This document shows, one piece after another, positions 33,266-43,676 of a stretch of 64,000 bases of DNA. The notes under the pieces are model-generated. The model was not told the origin of the DNA, did no database searches, and worked only from the letters and a program-made list of their open reading frames with translations. This DNA comes from Kwoniella bestiolae CBS 10118 (lineage: Eukaryota; Basidiomycota; Tremellomycetes; Tremellales; Cryptococcaceae): the NCBI RefSeq assembly GCF_000512585.2, contig NC_089241.1, positions 5,288,001-5,352,000 of the forward strand, given 5' to 3'. Numbering within the stretch: position 1 is the stretch's first letter; every line of letters starts with the position of its first letter. The translations under genes were made by a program, and so were the position numbers.

Positions 33266-34722
33266 TCACTGCAGGTTCTCGGGGATATCAATCACTATTT
33301 GGATGACAGTATCGTCAGCAACCGTTCATCCAATCAGCACCCATCTCTCACATCACCGGCTCAACACCATTTAGTCGAGCAAACTTGGATATAAGAGATC
33401 AACTCACTATGACCCATCCTCTCAACCTTCGTCCTCAAATACTTCTCCAACTCCGGCCCCCTCGCCTTTCCACCTCCAATAAGCCCAACACCAGCTCTAC
33501 GTTCCCTATACTCCGCATACTCTTTTTCTTTTTCCTCATTCTCACCCTGCGTAGTGCACTTCCAATCTCTCGGAACCATCCCCACCCTCTCTACGATCCT
33601 TATCCCCTCTTTGGACAGACCCTCAACTTTCTCCGGATTATTAGTCAATAACCTTATCCCCTCCTCTGCCAGGTCCAGATCACGTAGTATCTCAGCAGCA
33701 ACATCGTATTTCCTTTCGTCGGCTCCATGCCCCAACATAAGATTGGCAGTTACCGTATCGTTCCCTAGATCTTGGAGGTTATACGCCCGAATCTTCTCTA
33801 GGAGTCCTATACCTCGTCCTTCCTGTCTTAGATAGATCACTACCCCCCGTCCTGGGACTGTCCTTGACTCGTCAAGAGGGGAGGGGGAAGATCGTCTAGA
33901 TGGGTCAGGCGTAGGTAAGGCAATACCGTTACCGGTCCCGTGAGCATGTTGGTGGAATTGTTGGGATATCTGGCTCTTGAGGTGTTGAGGCAGTGCGATC
34001 TGACGTAACGCCTCGTCGAGCTGTTCACCACAATCACACCGCATCGAGCCGATCGTCTCACCCGTATAACATTCGCTGTGAATCCTCACCAACGGCTTCA
34101 CATCGACGTCCTCGTTGGGCAGTTGATCAAGCTGTTCAGACATCCCCATCTCGACATCCCCCTCCTGTTCTGGGTGGGCGGGAGACCTGGAGGTAGTTTG
34201 ACCGGGAAGGAGTCTACCGGTATATGCACCTCTCACTATCCTCTCCATGTCTGTCTCTCCTTCTCGCCATACCGAATCGAGCGATATACTCCGTATTTCC
34301 TTTCTTCCCTTCGGAGCAGACGTTTTGGATTTCTCGTCTAGCTGGATAGGATCAATGACGATGGCTAGATGTTCTTTGGTATCGCTTGAATTGTGGTACA
34401 AGTGTAGAAACAGCTCGCCGTGCGGTGTGGGTATACGCGTTCGGGCCATACACCTGACTTTGGGGCGGGTATTTCTTGCGCTGGGAGAAGGGAGGATGGA
34501 GAGTGATGAGTGGGACGGATGGAAGTAATTCGAAGATGAAGGGGAGGAGAGTTGTAGTGTTTGGGAGATGGGGACTGGATCGATGGACATCTTTCGTTTG
34601 GGTTTCGATGTAGGTGATGTAGCTGCATTCTGACTGGTTGATGATCCTTGGTTTTGAAGTTTGGCTTTGGCTTCTGCTTCGAGACGTAGTCTCTCGCTCC
34701 TCGGTGCTTGAGTTGAACGCAT
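33266..34722 (-). CDS. RIB1: GTP cyclohydrolase II (riboflavin synthesis, first step)
   Basis: Two minus-strand exons (33408-34722 and 33266-33294) give 447 residues. The enzyme opens GTP to 2,5-diamino-6-ribosylamino-pyrimidinone phosphate, the first committed step to riboflavin. The zinc ligands are three Cys in SECYTGETIGSMRCDCGEQL, and the GTP-binding and catalytic segment is YLRQEGRGIGLLEKIRAYNLQD, followed by TVTANLMLGHGADERKYDVA and LLTNNPEKVEGL. An N-terminal half with RTRIPTPHGELFLHLYHN belongs to the fungal form; a Ser/Pro/His-rich insertion lies between the Cys cluster and the GTP site. The last exon is 29 nt and changes the end from an unspliced tail to MGHMIDIPENLQ. The spliced end fits the conserved MGH-hydrophobic terminus better and uses a perfect GTGAGT donor. 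Confidence 0.93.
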
Positions 34723-34837
34723 GGTGAATTTAGGGGGGAGGTGGGGGGAAGGCGATGACGGGCGCGATTCATCGCATGAGGCGTATGTGCCTGTTCGGGG
34801 GATTGCTAGATGGACATGAGAATGTTAGCATTACGTT

Positions 34838-35246
34838 CTATTCTCTATCGTACTTCAAAAACAACTTTTTCCATGCTAATTTACGCAGACGCAGTATAAC
34901 GGTGCCGCCAGCTGCTGCCGCAACTCCAAATGTGAAGTACACGATCTCAAATCTCTATCCAAAAGCAGGACTCACCCCCATGCCCAAAATGATGTCTACT
35001 TATCTTCTCGCTCCCCGCAATGACCGCAGAAATCATCAGGGCATCCATCGGACTATCCCTCTTGGGCAATGTCCGTTTCTTCTGGCCCTGGCCCTGCTGT
35101 CCTTGTGACGTAGAAGCGGAAGGGAGAGGACCGAGGTTGGTAGAATCGGATGTGAGTAGCGACAAGATATCGAGGTCTCCTTGAGTGGGCGCAGAGTGTT
35201 GTGGTTGGTGGGTCATGTTGCGGGTTGGGAGGTAGGTTGATGGCAT
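34838..35246 (-). CDS. Small predicted membrane protein
   Basis: Two minus-strand exons (34976-35246, 34838-34923), separated by a 52-base intron, give 118 residues. The N-terminal 60 residues are polar with Gln/Ser/Pro and a KKRTLPKRDSP patch. A segment MDALMISAVIAGSEKISRHHFGHG is followed by a hydrophobic, Ala/Gly-rich helix (VAAAAGGTVILRL) and a basic end RKLAWKKLFLKYD. The helix plus flanking positive charges suggest one membrane segment, perhaps in a mitochondrial or ER membrane. I do not recognise the family. The stop lies only 115 bases upstream of the RIB1 start on the same strand, so RIB1's promoter must be very short or lie inside this gene. Confidence 0.6.
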
Positions 35247-35758
35247 AGCTTCTGGTTGAGATGTAACGTCAGAGATGACTGTCGATATTGAAGTTTAGCC
35301 TTGCAGTGGAATGAGGAATATACGGTCAAGTCCGTTTTAACCTTTTTGTTGTTGGAGTGAGTTACTGTGAATGTGATTGCCGGATTGAGTCGTACTCGTA
35401 TACTCGTCTGATGACCGGAGATAAGTTTTTCTTGTGTGCTTTTGGTGTGTAAGTATACTTTTAGACTGTTGCTCTGATGCTGCTTGAATGTTGCGTTTGT
35501 ATCTTGATTCTATGAGCTGATGATTGTCACAGTATTTCATCTCCCATCATTCACCTTTCACCTGTATTTGTCATCATCCTACTCTTCTCCATGTTTTTTC
35601 ACCTTGATTACTGATTTCGTGATCATAAGATTATTCTGGATGGCAGCTTAACATCGGTTATTTCCGTTGGCATCGGGTCTCTCTCTTTTCTGTAGATTAC
35701 ATAAGCGGTGGTCTCCCTCATGCTTAAACGGAGGGAGTAAATATATCCCGGTACACAA

Positions 35759-35786
35759 CTCTCGCTCCCGGTTTCGCTAGCGAGAG
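35759..35786. promoter_or_regulatory. Perfect inverted repeat (8-bp arms, 12-nt spacer)
   Basis: CTCTCGCT is matched by AGCGAGAG after a 12-base spacer. It lies about 390 bases upstream of the RTA1-like start and about 510 bases from the start of the gene on the other side. It could be a protein-binding dyad or a hairpin in a long leader. Confidence 0.45.
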
Positions 35787-36053
35787 CATGGTCTTCGACG
35801 AGCTAAGGATCTTGATTTTGTGGTGTAGCCAGGTAATGTACCGAGATAGTCAATGCAAAAATCCAATTCATAGCACAGCTTCGGACCAGCAAGATCCAAA
35901 AATAGATCTACTGAGATATCTTAGTTCGATGGACTGTCCTGCAAATACCACTAAGAGGTCAATGTTCGATCGCGTACCAGATTTCGGTACCGATATCTAA
36001 CCATAGCAATGTTTCGTTTTTCCCGGACGAGCGAGCATGACATGAATCAAAAG

Positions 36054-36062
36054 TATATAAAG
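36054..36062 (+). promoter_or_regulatory. TATA box (TATATAAAG) of the RTA1-like gene
   Basis: A good TATATAAAG match lies 116 bases upstream of the ATG at 36178. Confidence 0.5.
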
Positions 36063-36177
36063 GTCTATGTCGAAGAGCTGATGAGATGTACTTACCTAAC
36101 ACTCAACCACTACTTGAGCTACTTATTCATCGTTCCCAAACCATCACTTCAGACTAATAAATACAATAAGTAACAAC

Positions 36178-37423
36178 ATGTCATCAACACCTACCAGCAC
36201 CGATTACTCAAGTCTGAGCAACATCAACTTCACAGGTGGATTTCCAACTTCTGCTGATCTCGCTCCGTCCATCGTCTTCCTCGTTATCGTAAGTCGCACC
36301 ATGGTCCCTTTGCGAAAATCAACGAGTTTTCCATACTGATGTAGATCACTTACGACAACGCAGTACGCCTTCGCCATTCCCCTCCTACTTTTCAGGTGGT
36401 TCAGGCGATCTGACCGAACGACACTTCTCATCCGACCTACTATATTCCTAGTATGTAGGATCGGGATGTTGGTCATTCGGGCATATATGTCTAAGAACAC
36501 TTATGGGGAAGGTCTGCTCAGTGAGTCCATCAAATCTTCCCACTCATTTTGAATACCTTCCCAGGAGAGGCAGAACTAATCAGTGTGGGATGTACAGTCG
36601 CCGAGCTGGTACTTGTATCCATCGGATTCTTGTTCCTCATCGAACCTGTAATAGGATGTTGGAAGCTCCAGATCGACTCGGACATGTCGCAAGAAGACAG
36701 ACCAAGATGGGTCAAAAGACTAGCCACGTGAGTAGATCCATTCTCCACCACAACATGTATCAGGTGGTACTTACACTGATGTCTGATTTTCCTATACATG
36801 TAGACTGCTCAAACTCACACTCCTGGCAGCTATCATCACTGCCATCGTAGGCTCTTCCATGATCTCACAAGCCCTGGGATCAGATTATTATATGAGCGTC
36901 GTCAAATCACTACGACATGCCAGTAGTGTCCTGTCATTCTGTAAGTACCTTTTTGCATCTCTGCTATATCGGGCCAGAGCTGACCTTGAATATCTAGGTA
37001 CCGTCGTGATCGCTGCCCTAGCTGCCATCCTGACCTCCGTCAAATTCTCCTTGGACAAACGAGGCACGATCTTCATCCTTTCCACTGCTGGGTGTCTGAT
37101 TGTTGTGGCTGTGTATCGGATGGTACAGAATTTCACTACGGATCATGATGCGCCTGTAAACTCCAGAGTCGCATTCTGGGTATTGCAGATGGTCTTTGAA
37201 CTGTGAGTTATACCTCCCACCTACAACGACAAGGGAAATACAGTTGACTGATATATTGATTGTTGCATTGTGTAGTTTTGCATTCCTCTTGATCCTTGGT
37301 ATATCCATTCCTACCTGGTTCCCCGGAGACGCAGGCAGGCTCTCAAGGAACAATACGGTATCTGCACCTGATGTGGAAGCTTATCAGATGAGGGACGGAC
37401 AAGGTCAACCTAAAAATTACTAG
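36178..37423 (+). CDS. RTA1-like lipid-translocating exporter family protein
   Basis: Six exons (36178-36288, 36364-36520, 36598-36727, 36804-36940, 36998-37202, 37276-37423) join in phase to 295 residues, with about seven hydrophobic segments. Key pieces are PSIVFLVIYAFAIPLLLFRW (TM1), TIFLVCRIGMLVIRAYM (TM2), LVLVSIGFLFLIEPVIGCW (TM3), LLAAIITAIVGSSM (TM4), TVVIAALAAILTSV (TM5), RTVYR-like AVYRMVQNF after TM6, and AFLLILGISIPTWFPG (TM7). This order and the R-x-x-Y/YR positions resemble the fungal RTA1 family (RTA1, RSB1, RTM1), which is linked to resistance to azoles, sphingoid bases or toxic compounds at the plasma membrane. The exact substrate is unknown. The short polar C-tail is usual. 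Confidence 0.78.
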
Positions 37424-37729
37424 AGAGCCAATGAATCGTAGAGTAGAGTAAAGTAGAGTAGACATCTGAACATTTGCCTTAGAGCTCATCTTACAGTTTG
37501 ACATGCATCTAATGGTGCGACCTCCATTTTGATTCTTGGTCCGCATCTTCACCATGAATTGACAATGTAAGACTAAACTTACAGACTGACACGATCACAA
37601 TAACTCGCACCAGCGTAAGGTGGACAACCTCCACCGGTCAAGTCCATCTGATAAACGAAAATCACAAAACAAATTTCCACCTTCATTCGCCCTTCTGATA
37701 CCTCCTCTATCCCCAGATTAACAAGCACT
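37424..37729. other. Intergenic region between RTA1-like gene and DPH7
   Basis: A short gap holding a 3' end and the DPH7 promoter. No clear element is seen. Confidence 0.45.
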
Positions 37730-39588
37730 ATGAAAGGTAAGTCCAGCTGAGAACGGACGAGAATTATCTACCTCAGCTGATATGGCGGTGTACCTAGCCA
37801 AATCCCTAGCATACGTCGATACGGTCTATTCGGCAGATTCGATCGAATGGTGTCCCTTTAATGGGTATCAGGATATATTCGTCTGTGGGACATATCAGAT
37901 AGTCAAGCCTGAGGATGAGGAGACACCTGCACTACAGAACAGCGATAAAAAAGGCAATGAAGAAGGAGAAGAAGACGATGATGATGAGGATATTGATGCT
38001 GGGCCGAGTAAGCCTACGCAGAGGGTTGGGAGGTTATTGCTTTATCAAGTGGGGGAGGATGATAGTTTGTGAGTCTGCCTATAGTATAAGAAACGATAGG
38101 TCACTTGGGCATCAGAGAGCTGCTTGAAATGGGATCTATTGTATCATGATATACTGATACTGTACGATTTTACAGAACCGAGATACAGAGGGTTGAAACT
38201 CCTGCTATACTCGATACCAAGTGGTAAGTCATCTCAACCTGTCCTCCCCTTCCAATTCGCTTTTCAGTTTGGACCACTGTCGCCGTTCAAAGTTCCAGCA
38301 TACACCGGTCCGCTTGCACGTTGGGCAGCCATGAGGACTTCATTGATACTTTGATTTCCACAGGTCACCGAAATTGGACAACGGCAATCCGGTATTGGGG
38401 GTAGCAGATGCCAAAGGACACATCACCCTGTACGCCTTGGATACCGATACGGTGAGTCCAGCCACTAGCTATCTGACTTACTCACACCTTGTACTGAATT
38501 AGAAGCTGGAATGATAGAAACGACTATCGGAAATACATCGGATAGACGTGGACGAAGAATCCACACTATGTCTTTCGTTGGACTGGTCTAATCGCCTGAA
38601 CGAGTGAGTCCCTGCTCTCCTCCATCCCATTATCCTCGACGGGAAGGACAGAGCATTATGATACTAAGATATCTGCAATCTCTACAGCTCATCCCCCTCA
38701 TCAATCATCACGTCCCTCTCTACTGGTAATCTATCTCACATAACACCCACACCGACAGGATGGGAAGTAGATTCCACCTGGAAAGCACACGATTACGAAC
38801 CGTGGATTACTAGCTTTGATAATTGGGATTCCAACACCGTTTGGTCAGGTGAGTGTATATACAGATATCATCCGACCACGCCAACCCACTCAACGAATCT
38901 ACTGTTCAATTGCTATGTGCGGTGCACTGACTGGCTTTCTTACACAGGCGGGGACGACTGTAAATTGAAGAGATGGGATATCAGGGAGACTTTCAGACCT
39001 ACCTTCGTGAATAAGAAGTAAGTTCGACTATAGCCATCCGAGGATGGTCTATGCTTATAAATAAGGATGCACAGCTTCGACGCAGGAGTGACCACCATAG
39101 CTTCATCCCCTCATACGGAGCATCTACTGGCAGTAGGAAGGTGAGCTTTTCCTTCTCCTCGCCATAAACCCTCCCCATTTCACACATTCCGATGACACTG
39201 TTATTGACATACTACTGTATGGTAAAGCTACGACGAGATCCTACGCATATTCGATACCCGCTCCCCGCTCACACCACTAACCACAATCCACCTGGGCGGA
39301 GGCATCTGGCGAACCAAGTTCCATCCCTCATCCGAACGGAAGAAACACATTTTGAATGCGTGCATGCACGATAACTTCAAGATTGTCAATCTACCCAATA
39401 GTATCATCAACCTCCAGTCGAGCTCGAATTCGGACGAAGGGAGAGGAGAGATAATAACAACATTTGAGGATCATGAGAGTCTGGCTTATGGTGTTGATTG
39501 GTCGAGATTACCTAGTGATAGCTGTGGAGAGACATTGGTGGCTAGTTGTTCGTTTTATGATCATGCTATGCATCTGTGGAGGGGTTGA
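37730..39588 (+). CDS. DPH7: Diphthine methyl ester hydrolase, WD40 (DPH7/RRT2)
   Basis: Nine exons (37730-37736, 37777-38068, 38176-38223, 38364-38451, 38518-38603, 38688-38848, 38948-39017, 39075-39140, 39228-39588) join in phase to 392 residues. The protein demethylates methylated diphthine on EF-2 so that the final amidation to diphthamide can occur. The start has the family's hallmark VDTVYSADSIEWCPF and FVCGTYQIV. WD40-like blades follow: GHITLYALDTDT, LCLSLDWSN, AHDYEPWITSFDNWDSNTVWSGGDD, GVTTIASSPHTEHLLAVGSYDEILRIFDTR and GGGIWRTKFHP, ending in ASCSFYDHAMHLWRG. An acidic insertion lies after the first blade. The first coding exon is only seven bases (ATGAAAG). The gene is convergent with DNA ligase I, with 145 bases between stops. 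Confidence 0.9.
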
Positions 39589-39733
39589 TCCTCTTTGCTA
39601 AATATACAACAAGACAGATGAAAGATAATCACCATCTTAAATGAGCAATGAGTATCAACTGTACAACTGTACAACTGCAGAGTATGCAAGTAACCCATTA
39701 TCATCAGTCTACAACAACTGAAATTGAAAATCC

Positions 39734-42700
39734 CTACTCATCCTCCCCTTCCACCTCCCCCTCCCCCTCATCCTCCAAATCCCTTATATCCTCCTCATCC
39801 GAATCCCTCCTTATCTCCTCTCCTCTCCCATTCTGAGCTGCCACATCCTTGCTTGGAGCCTCTCGAATCTGTTTCCTATACATCTCAGCGAACTGTTCAC
39901 TGGTTGTAGCTTGTTCCCACGACTTGTCTTCTCGTATTTTCATGAATCTGGGGAATCTTATTGAAAGACCCCTTTCGGAACCTAGTTGGGAGGATGCGGC
40001 TGGATAGACTGGGGAGAGGGTTATACTATATCATAACATAGTATCGTCAGCTTTGTTGTCTATGACCTGCCGATGCCATCTGATCCCAACGGATGAATTC
40101 GAGATCATCTCGATAGGGCACGATGAAATTCGAACGAGATTGAGAAGCACGCTCACTCGGCACCACGTATCTCCCATACCTCACAGGGCAGAAACCAGAA
40201 ATCTGGCCTAAGTCCACCGGTATCGTAGAACCCCAAGGGCGTAGTCTTATTACATTTCTCAGGCATATCTTCAGGTGGGAACCGCTTGAGCAAATCTTTG
40301 TAGAATTGATCGGAGAAACCTATATCATATCGTCCAAAAGACAGATTAGCCTCATCGTTGGACAGGACTACGTATCCGTGAAAGTGATGGGAGGACGGAA
40401 AAGGTATACCCACCCGATATGCATTTACAGACCGCTTCCAAAGCTCCTGATTCCGGATTATGGCATGCCAGGAGGATCGGACTGAACCATCCTGCTTTTC
40501 GACCTTGACCCCACCATGCGCCGACTGGGACTAGATCGAGGGAGTCGCCCAGACCTTCTAGGTAATCTGAGTGAAGACAGACGATCAGCCTCGTTCTTCC
40601 GGGATGATTTCTTGTGATACAATACAAGTGCTCTTCAAGATTGAGTTCACACATCTCAAGGTAAGAGGTAGGGCAATACCCGGACAACACTCACCCTTCT
40701 TAACTTTCAACCACCCCTGACTCCGCTGATCAGGCTCATAAGTCGCCGGAAGAGGCTTCCTCTTCCCTCCCTTCCCCTTCGCCTTCCCCTTCTTGGAGGG
40801 AGTATCGCCTACGTTAGAGGTATCATCCTCATCATCTTCCCCCGTGAGCCCCTCACCCGATTCGAGAAGTTTGACCATCAGACCTTCGCATTTCTGCTCC
40901 ACGACAGACTCGAAGAACGCTTGCATCTCTGCTGGGACGTCTTGCAGCGACGTGGAGTCTAGAGAGGCTACATGGGCGAAGCGTGCGAGCGTGGGATCAG
41001 AGGGGTTCGAAAATGGTTGGAAGAGTGTTCTGAGGAGATGACGGCGGTGTGAGAAGGGGGAGTCGAGGAGGGGCTATGGTGAAACTTGTCAGTCTGTCTA
41101 TATACGATGAAGTGAATGGCTGATAGGGCAGGACAAAAGGTAACAGAAGTAGGAGTAATGGTTGTACTAACCTGATCGTTTAATAACATCAGATCAAAAG
41201 CGAATACCCCAACAACCACTTTGATATCTTCCACTCTTACGTCCTTCTTGGCTCTGTTCGATAGATCTTGGAAGGTCCGGTATGCCCCTGTGTCTTTATC
41301 AACAGCTACGATTTCCGCATCCATGATGAACGACTTGATCTGTTGTATGTGAAGAAGATCCAAGATGCTTCGCGTGGGAGTGGATGCCTCGGAGGGGAAT
41401 GCAGCGGGAGGTGAAGGGAGAGGACGAGATAAGAGAGTTAAGATGAGTTGACAGACATCTGGGTATTTCTCAGTCATATCTTCGAGATGTCTGAATTGGT
41501 GTATCAATCATCAGTGACATCTCTGTCCTCTTATCGAGATCAAGCGTTTATGATCCCCTGCGATTCTATCTGGACTGGGTGTTTCGGATTCGGGTTCGGA
41601 TTCCAGTTGACTCACCTGCTGAATAGCCTGACCCATACTTTCCCTTCATCCCCCTCGACCCATCTTCCACCACCATCATCCTCACCCTGCGGACCATCAA
41701 TCCTAGCATGTATCTGTACCCTCTGACCATCCAATTTCGCCTCAGCAGTGAAAGGCAAAGTACCCAAGCGAGTAAAAACTTCGTTGAGGGATCGAGTGAT
41801 TGACCCCAACATGGGTGATAGAGGGATACCTGTTGAAGTCCGAAGGTAAGCATCGTCCTTCAACTAAGTATTGCAAAGTAATGCAGTAGGGTGAGTGGCT
41901 GAGAGTTGAGGGATCAAGAAGTGTACTTACCAACATTGACTCCCACCCTATCTTCCAAACCTATCAAACCCCCATGGTCTAGCCCGACTACCAAATCCCC
42001 ATAATTCGGATGACGCACATAAACCTTTCTCACAATCTTGGTAGCTTCAACGCATCTCTCCTCGACTTCCTCCCTAGCTGGGTCAGGTTCGATTTTAGGT
42101 CTTGGTACTCGTTTCTGGCCCTTTTCGAGCTTTTGTGGAGGGGGAGGTAGGGGTCTGACCGAGTCTAGGAGTTCTGATGGCATGTGAAGGAGGGCGGTGG
42201 CTCTTGCTAGGGCTGTTAATAATGTCTAATTCGTAAAATCATAGATCAGTATTAAGTCGGCAGTGCGAATCGTTCACCGTGTACTCACAAGCCGTACGGC
42301 TCCGATCTACATAACAGGACATCAGTGTCAGCCATACCATACCCTATAATCAACTGAGTTGATTCTCGCAGATAGGGGTAAAACGTTGAGTGCATTTACT
42401 CACCCTCAAATTCCCCACCATACTCCTAACCAGAAACCTAACTTCCTCCCCTCTAGCCTGAACCATCAACCTCCTAACCGTGTCCCCCTTGATCCGTCCA
42501 CTCTGACTTCCCTTGACTTTCGATAATCCCAATAACCTCGTGTAGACATCTCCAACGAGTAGAGGCGAGGGTTTGACCAAAGTCCGCAAATTGTTTTTCG
42601 CTTCGAACGCTACATCCCCAGGATCACCCCATTTATCCCATAATTTCTTGAGATCGCGGGATTGCAGGCCCGAGACTGACATGACTGCCTTGGTGAGTAT

Positions 42701-43676
42701 CTGAGAACCTATGCCTAGTTCGCAGGGGAGGTAATTTGGGAGGAGGTGGTTCGAAAGGAGGTAGAGTGAGGGTGGGAGGTCTATGGGTGAGACTTTGAGG
42801 AGGAGGTGGAGAAAGCTGGGGGGAAAGATCAATACTGAACTTGTACTCCGTGTAAACTGGTGATAGATGACTTGGGGATATAACTCACTTTGTCAACACC
42901 CTCACGATAAGTAGCCTCGATCTCGTACTTGATACTTGTACATACACTCCCACAAGGATACTATAAGGTAATCTACCTTTCGGCCATTTACTCGTATCCA
43001 CCTCCGAGGGTCTGAACAGGAATGCGTCGGTATCGAAATCGATAGGATCGACAGGATCAGCAGAAACGGAAGTGATAGTTGCAGACTTGCTCGGTGAGAA
43101 CAACACTGGTTTCGTATCTACTTCATTCTTCAAAGCTTTCAAAGGAGGTGAAGGTGTGCGAGGATGGGCTTTCGTTTGACGCGAGGCAAATATCGATGCG
43201 ATGGGTTTTGATTTTTTCTCTGCCTTGACCTTGGATATATCGTCCGTGATAGGTGGTAGTTGATGTTTACTAGAGCATGAGCCATTGACGCCTGTAGCTT
43301 CGGAATATGGTGGATCGACAGGTACGATCTCATCTTCCTCTTCCTCTTCCTCTTCCACAGTGGGTGTAGCTCGTCCTTTGCCTTTATCCACTTTCTTGTT
43401 ATTCTCGGTATCTTCCTGATCCCACTCGGCTGCCAACTTCCTGGCGAGTAGCTCATCCCCACTCTCCTGACTTTTCACCTCGGTGGGTAGGTCATCATCC
43501 GAGTCATCTATACTGATCACGGTATCATTACGCTTATGCCCATTGGCAGCAGCTGGTCTGGGCTTTGAAGGTGAGGTGAAGAAATTCGATATGGACGTTT
43601 GTTGGATCTGACCACCTTTCTTAGCTTTCTTCTTGGGTGGCGGGGTCGATGGTCTTGCCTGTCGTTTTGGTGCCAT
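39734..43676 (-). CDS. CDC9: ATP-dependent DNA ligase I
   Basis: Ten minus-strand exons (42889-43676, 42404-42815, 42289-42306, 41931-42225, 41616-41829, 41172-41490, 40695-41073, 40414-40566, 40157-40319, 39734-40025) join in phase to 1010 residues. The enzyme joins Okazaki fragments and seals repair nicks. A PCNA-interacting peptide QTSISNFF is at residues 26-33 in a basic, disordered N-terminus. The DNA-binding domain follows (from LPYSILVGVYVQVSSTRSRL). The adenylated lysine is Lys536 in AEAKLDGQR. Later motifs are FIMDAEIVAVD, VFAFDLMLLN, CEGLMVKLL, WLKVKKDYL, and an OB-fold with GAWWGQGRKAGWFSP and RFPRFMKIREDKSWEQATTSEQ. Unusual points are an approximately 35-residue charged insertion between motifs IV and V and an 18-nt exon (42289-42306). 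Confidence 0.96.

Larger units (their letters stand above)
35247..36177. other. Divergent promoter region between small membrane protein and RTA1-like gene
   Basis: A 931-base gap with no supported gene. It contains a perfect 8-bp-arm inverted repeat (35759-35786) and a TATA box (36054-36062), listed separately. A 70-codon frame at 35788-36000 has no conserved features and I do not call it. Confidence 0.5.

Noticed and set aside
35788..36000. 70-codon plus-strand frame in the gap before the RTA1-like gene
   Set aside because: No conserved features, odd composition and no splice partners.
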